A stretch of 64,000 bases of DNA, from assembly GCF_014640615.1 (NCBI RefSeq), contig NZ_BMHH01000008.1, forward strand, positions 62,001 to 126,000. The letters run 5' to 3'. The position numbers were made by a program, and so were the translations under genes. This stretch comes from Paramesorhizobium endophyticum. Its GTDB lineage: Bacteria > Pseudomonadota > Alphaproteobacteria > Rhizobiales > Rhizobiaceae. A model generated the notes under the pieces. That model did no database searches, had not been told where the DNA came from, and saw only the letters and a program-made list of their open reading frames with translations. This document shows, piece by piece, positions 63,986 through 64,000 of the stretch (position 1 is the first letter of the stretch; each line of letters starts with the position of its first letter).

Positions 63986-64000
63986 TTAGCTTCCTTTATA

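Overview
The window reads as accessory, catabolism-rich DNA of a Hyphomicrobiales (Rhizobiales) alphaproteobacterium, most likely of the Brucella/Ochrobactrum group. The reasons are a D-aminopeptidase matching the layout of the enzyme first described in Ochrobactrum anthropi, a DmpA-type P1 peptidase, a SyrB-like remnant, a Rhizobiales-type intergenic repeat and a terminal gene of the RHE_PE00001/DUF1612 type. No rRNA, tRNA or CRISPR was seen. Almost everything is nutrient uptake: seven importer systems (three sugar ABC systems with their own catabolic enzymes, one sugar ABC system lacking an ATPase counted within these, two peptide ABC systems, one tripartite tricarboxylate system), each with a local regulator or enzyme set.

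Layout. 1-6000 (minus): lacI, sugar-binding protein, two permeases and an ADP-ribosylglycohydrolase-family enzyme with an extra C-terminal domain; there is no ATPase gene. 6107-13118 (minus): GntR regulator, single-ATPase CUT2 importer, SMP-30 lactonase, SDR dehydrogenase and D-threonine-aldolase-fold enzyme, followed by an AtuA-like remnant. 13706-21536: GntR, alpha/beta hydrolase, CUT1 importer, TIM-barrel epimerase and Gfo/Idh/MocA dehydrogenase on minus, with the MalK/UgpC-type ATPase divergent on plus. This ATPase may also serve the first operon.

21822-41453 is the most coherent block: two peptide ABC importers, both with Tat-type binding proteins, surrounded by a CocE/NonD hydrolase, a P1 (DmpA/BapA) peptidase, a D-amino-acid transaminase, a D-aminopeptidase and an M19 dipeptidase. 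Together these could import D-residue-containing peptides, cut them from either end and deaminate the D-amino acids. ribB follows on minus behind a clear FMN riboswitch.

42674-52376 is a divergent rare-sugar or polyol cluster: CUT2 importer and SDR on minus; split transketolase, FGGY kinase, SorC regulator and a second SDR on plus. This resembles the logic of apulose-4-phosphate-type pathways. 52377-53824 is a graveyard of transporter and regulator fragments (IclR, TctA, TRAP DctP). 53825-60362 holds a tctDE two-component pair with a co-transcribed ABC-type binding protein but no ABC permease, divergent from tctCBA, which ends at a strong terminator. The right end (60441-64000) is mobile-DNA territory: a GMC oxidoreductase cut by a block of short repeats, a secreted esterase and a RHE_PE00001-type gene.
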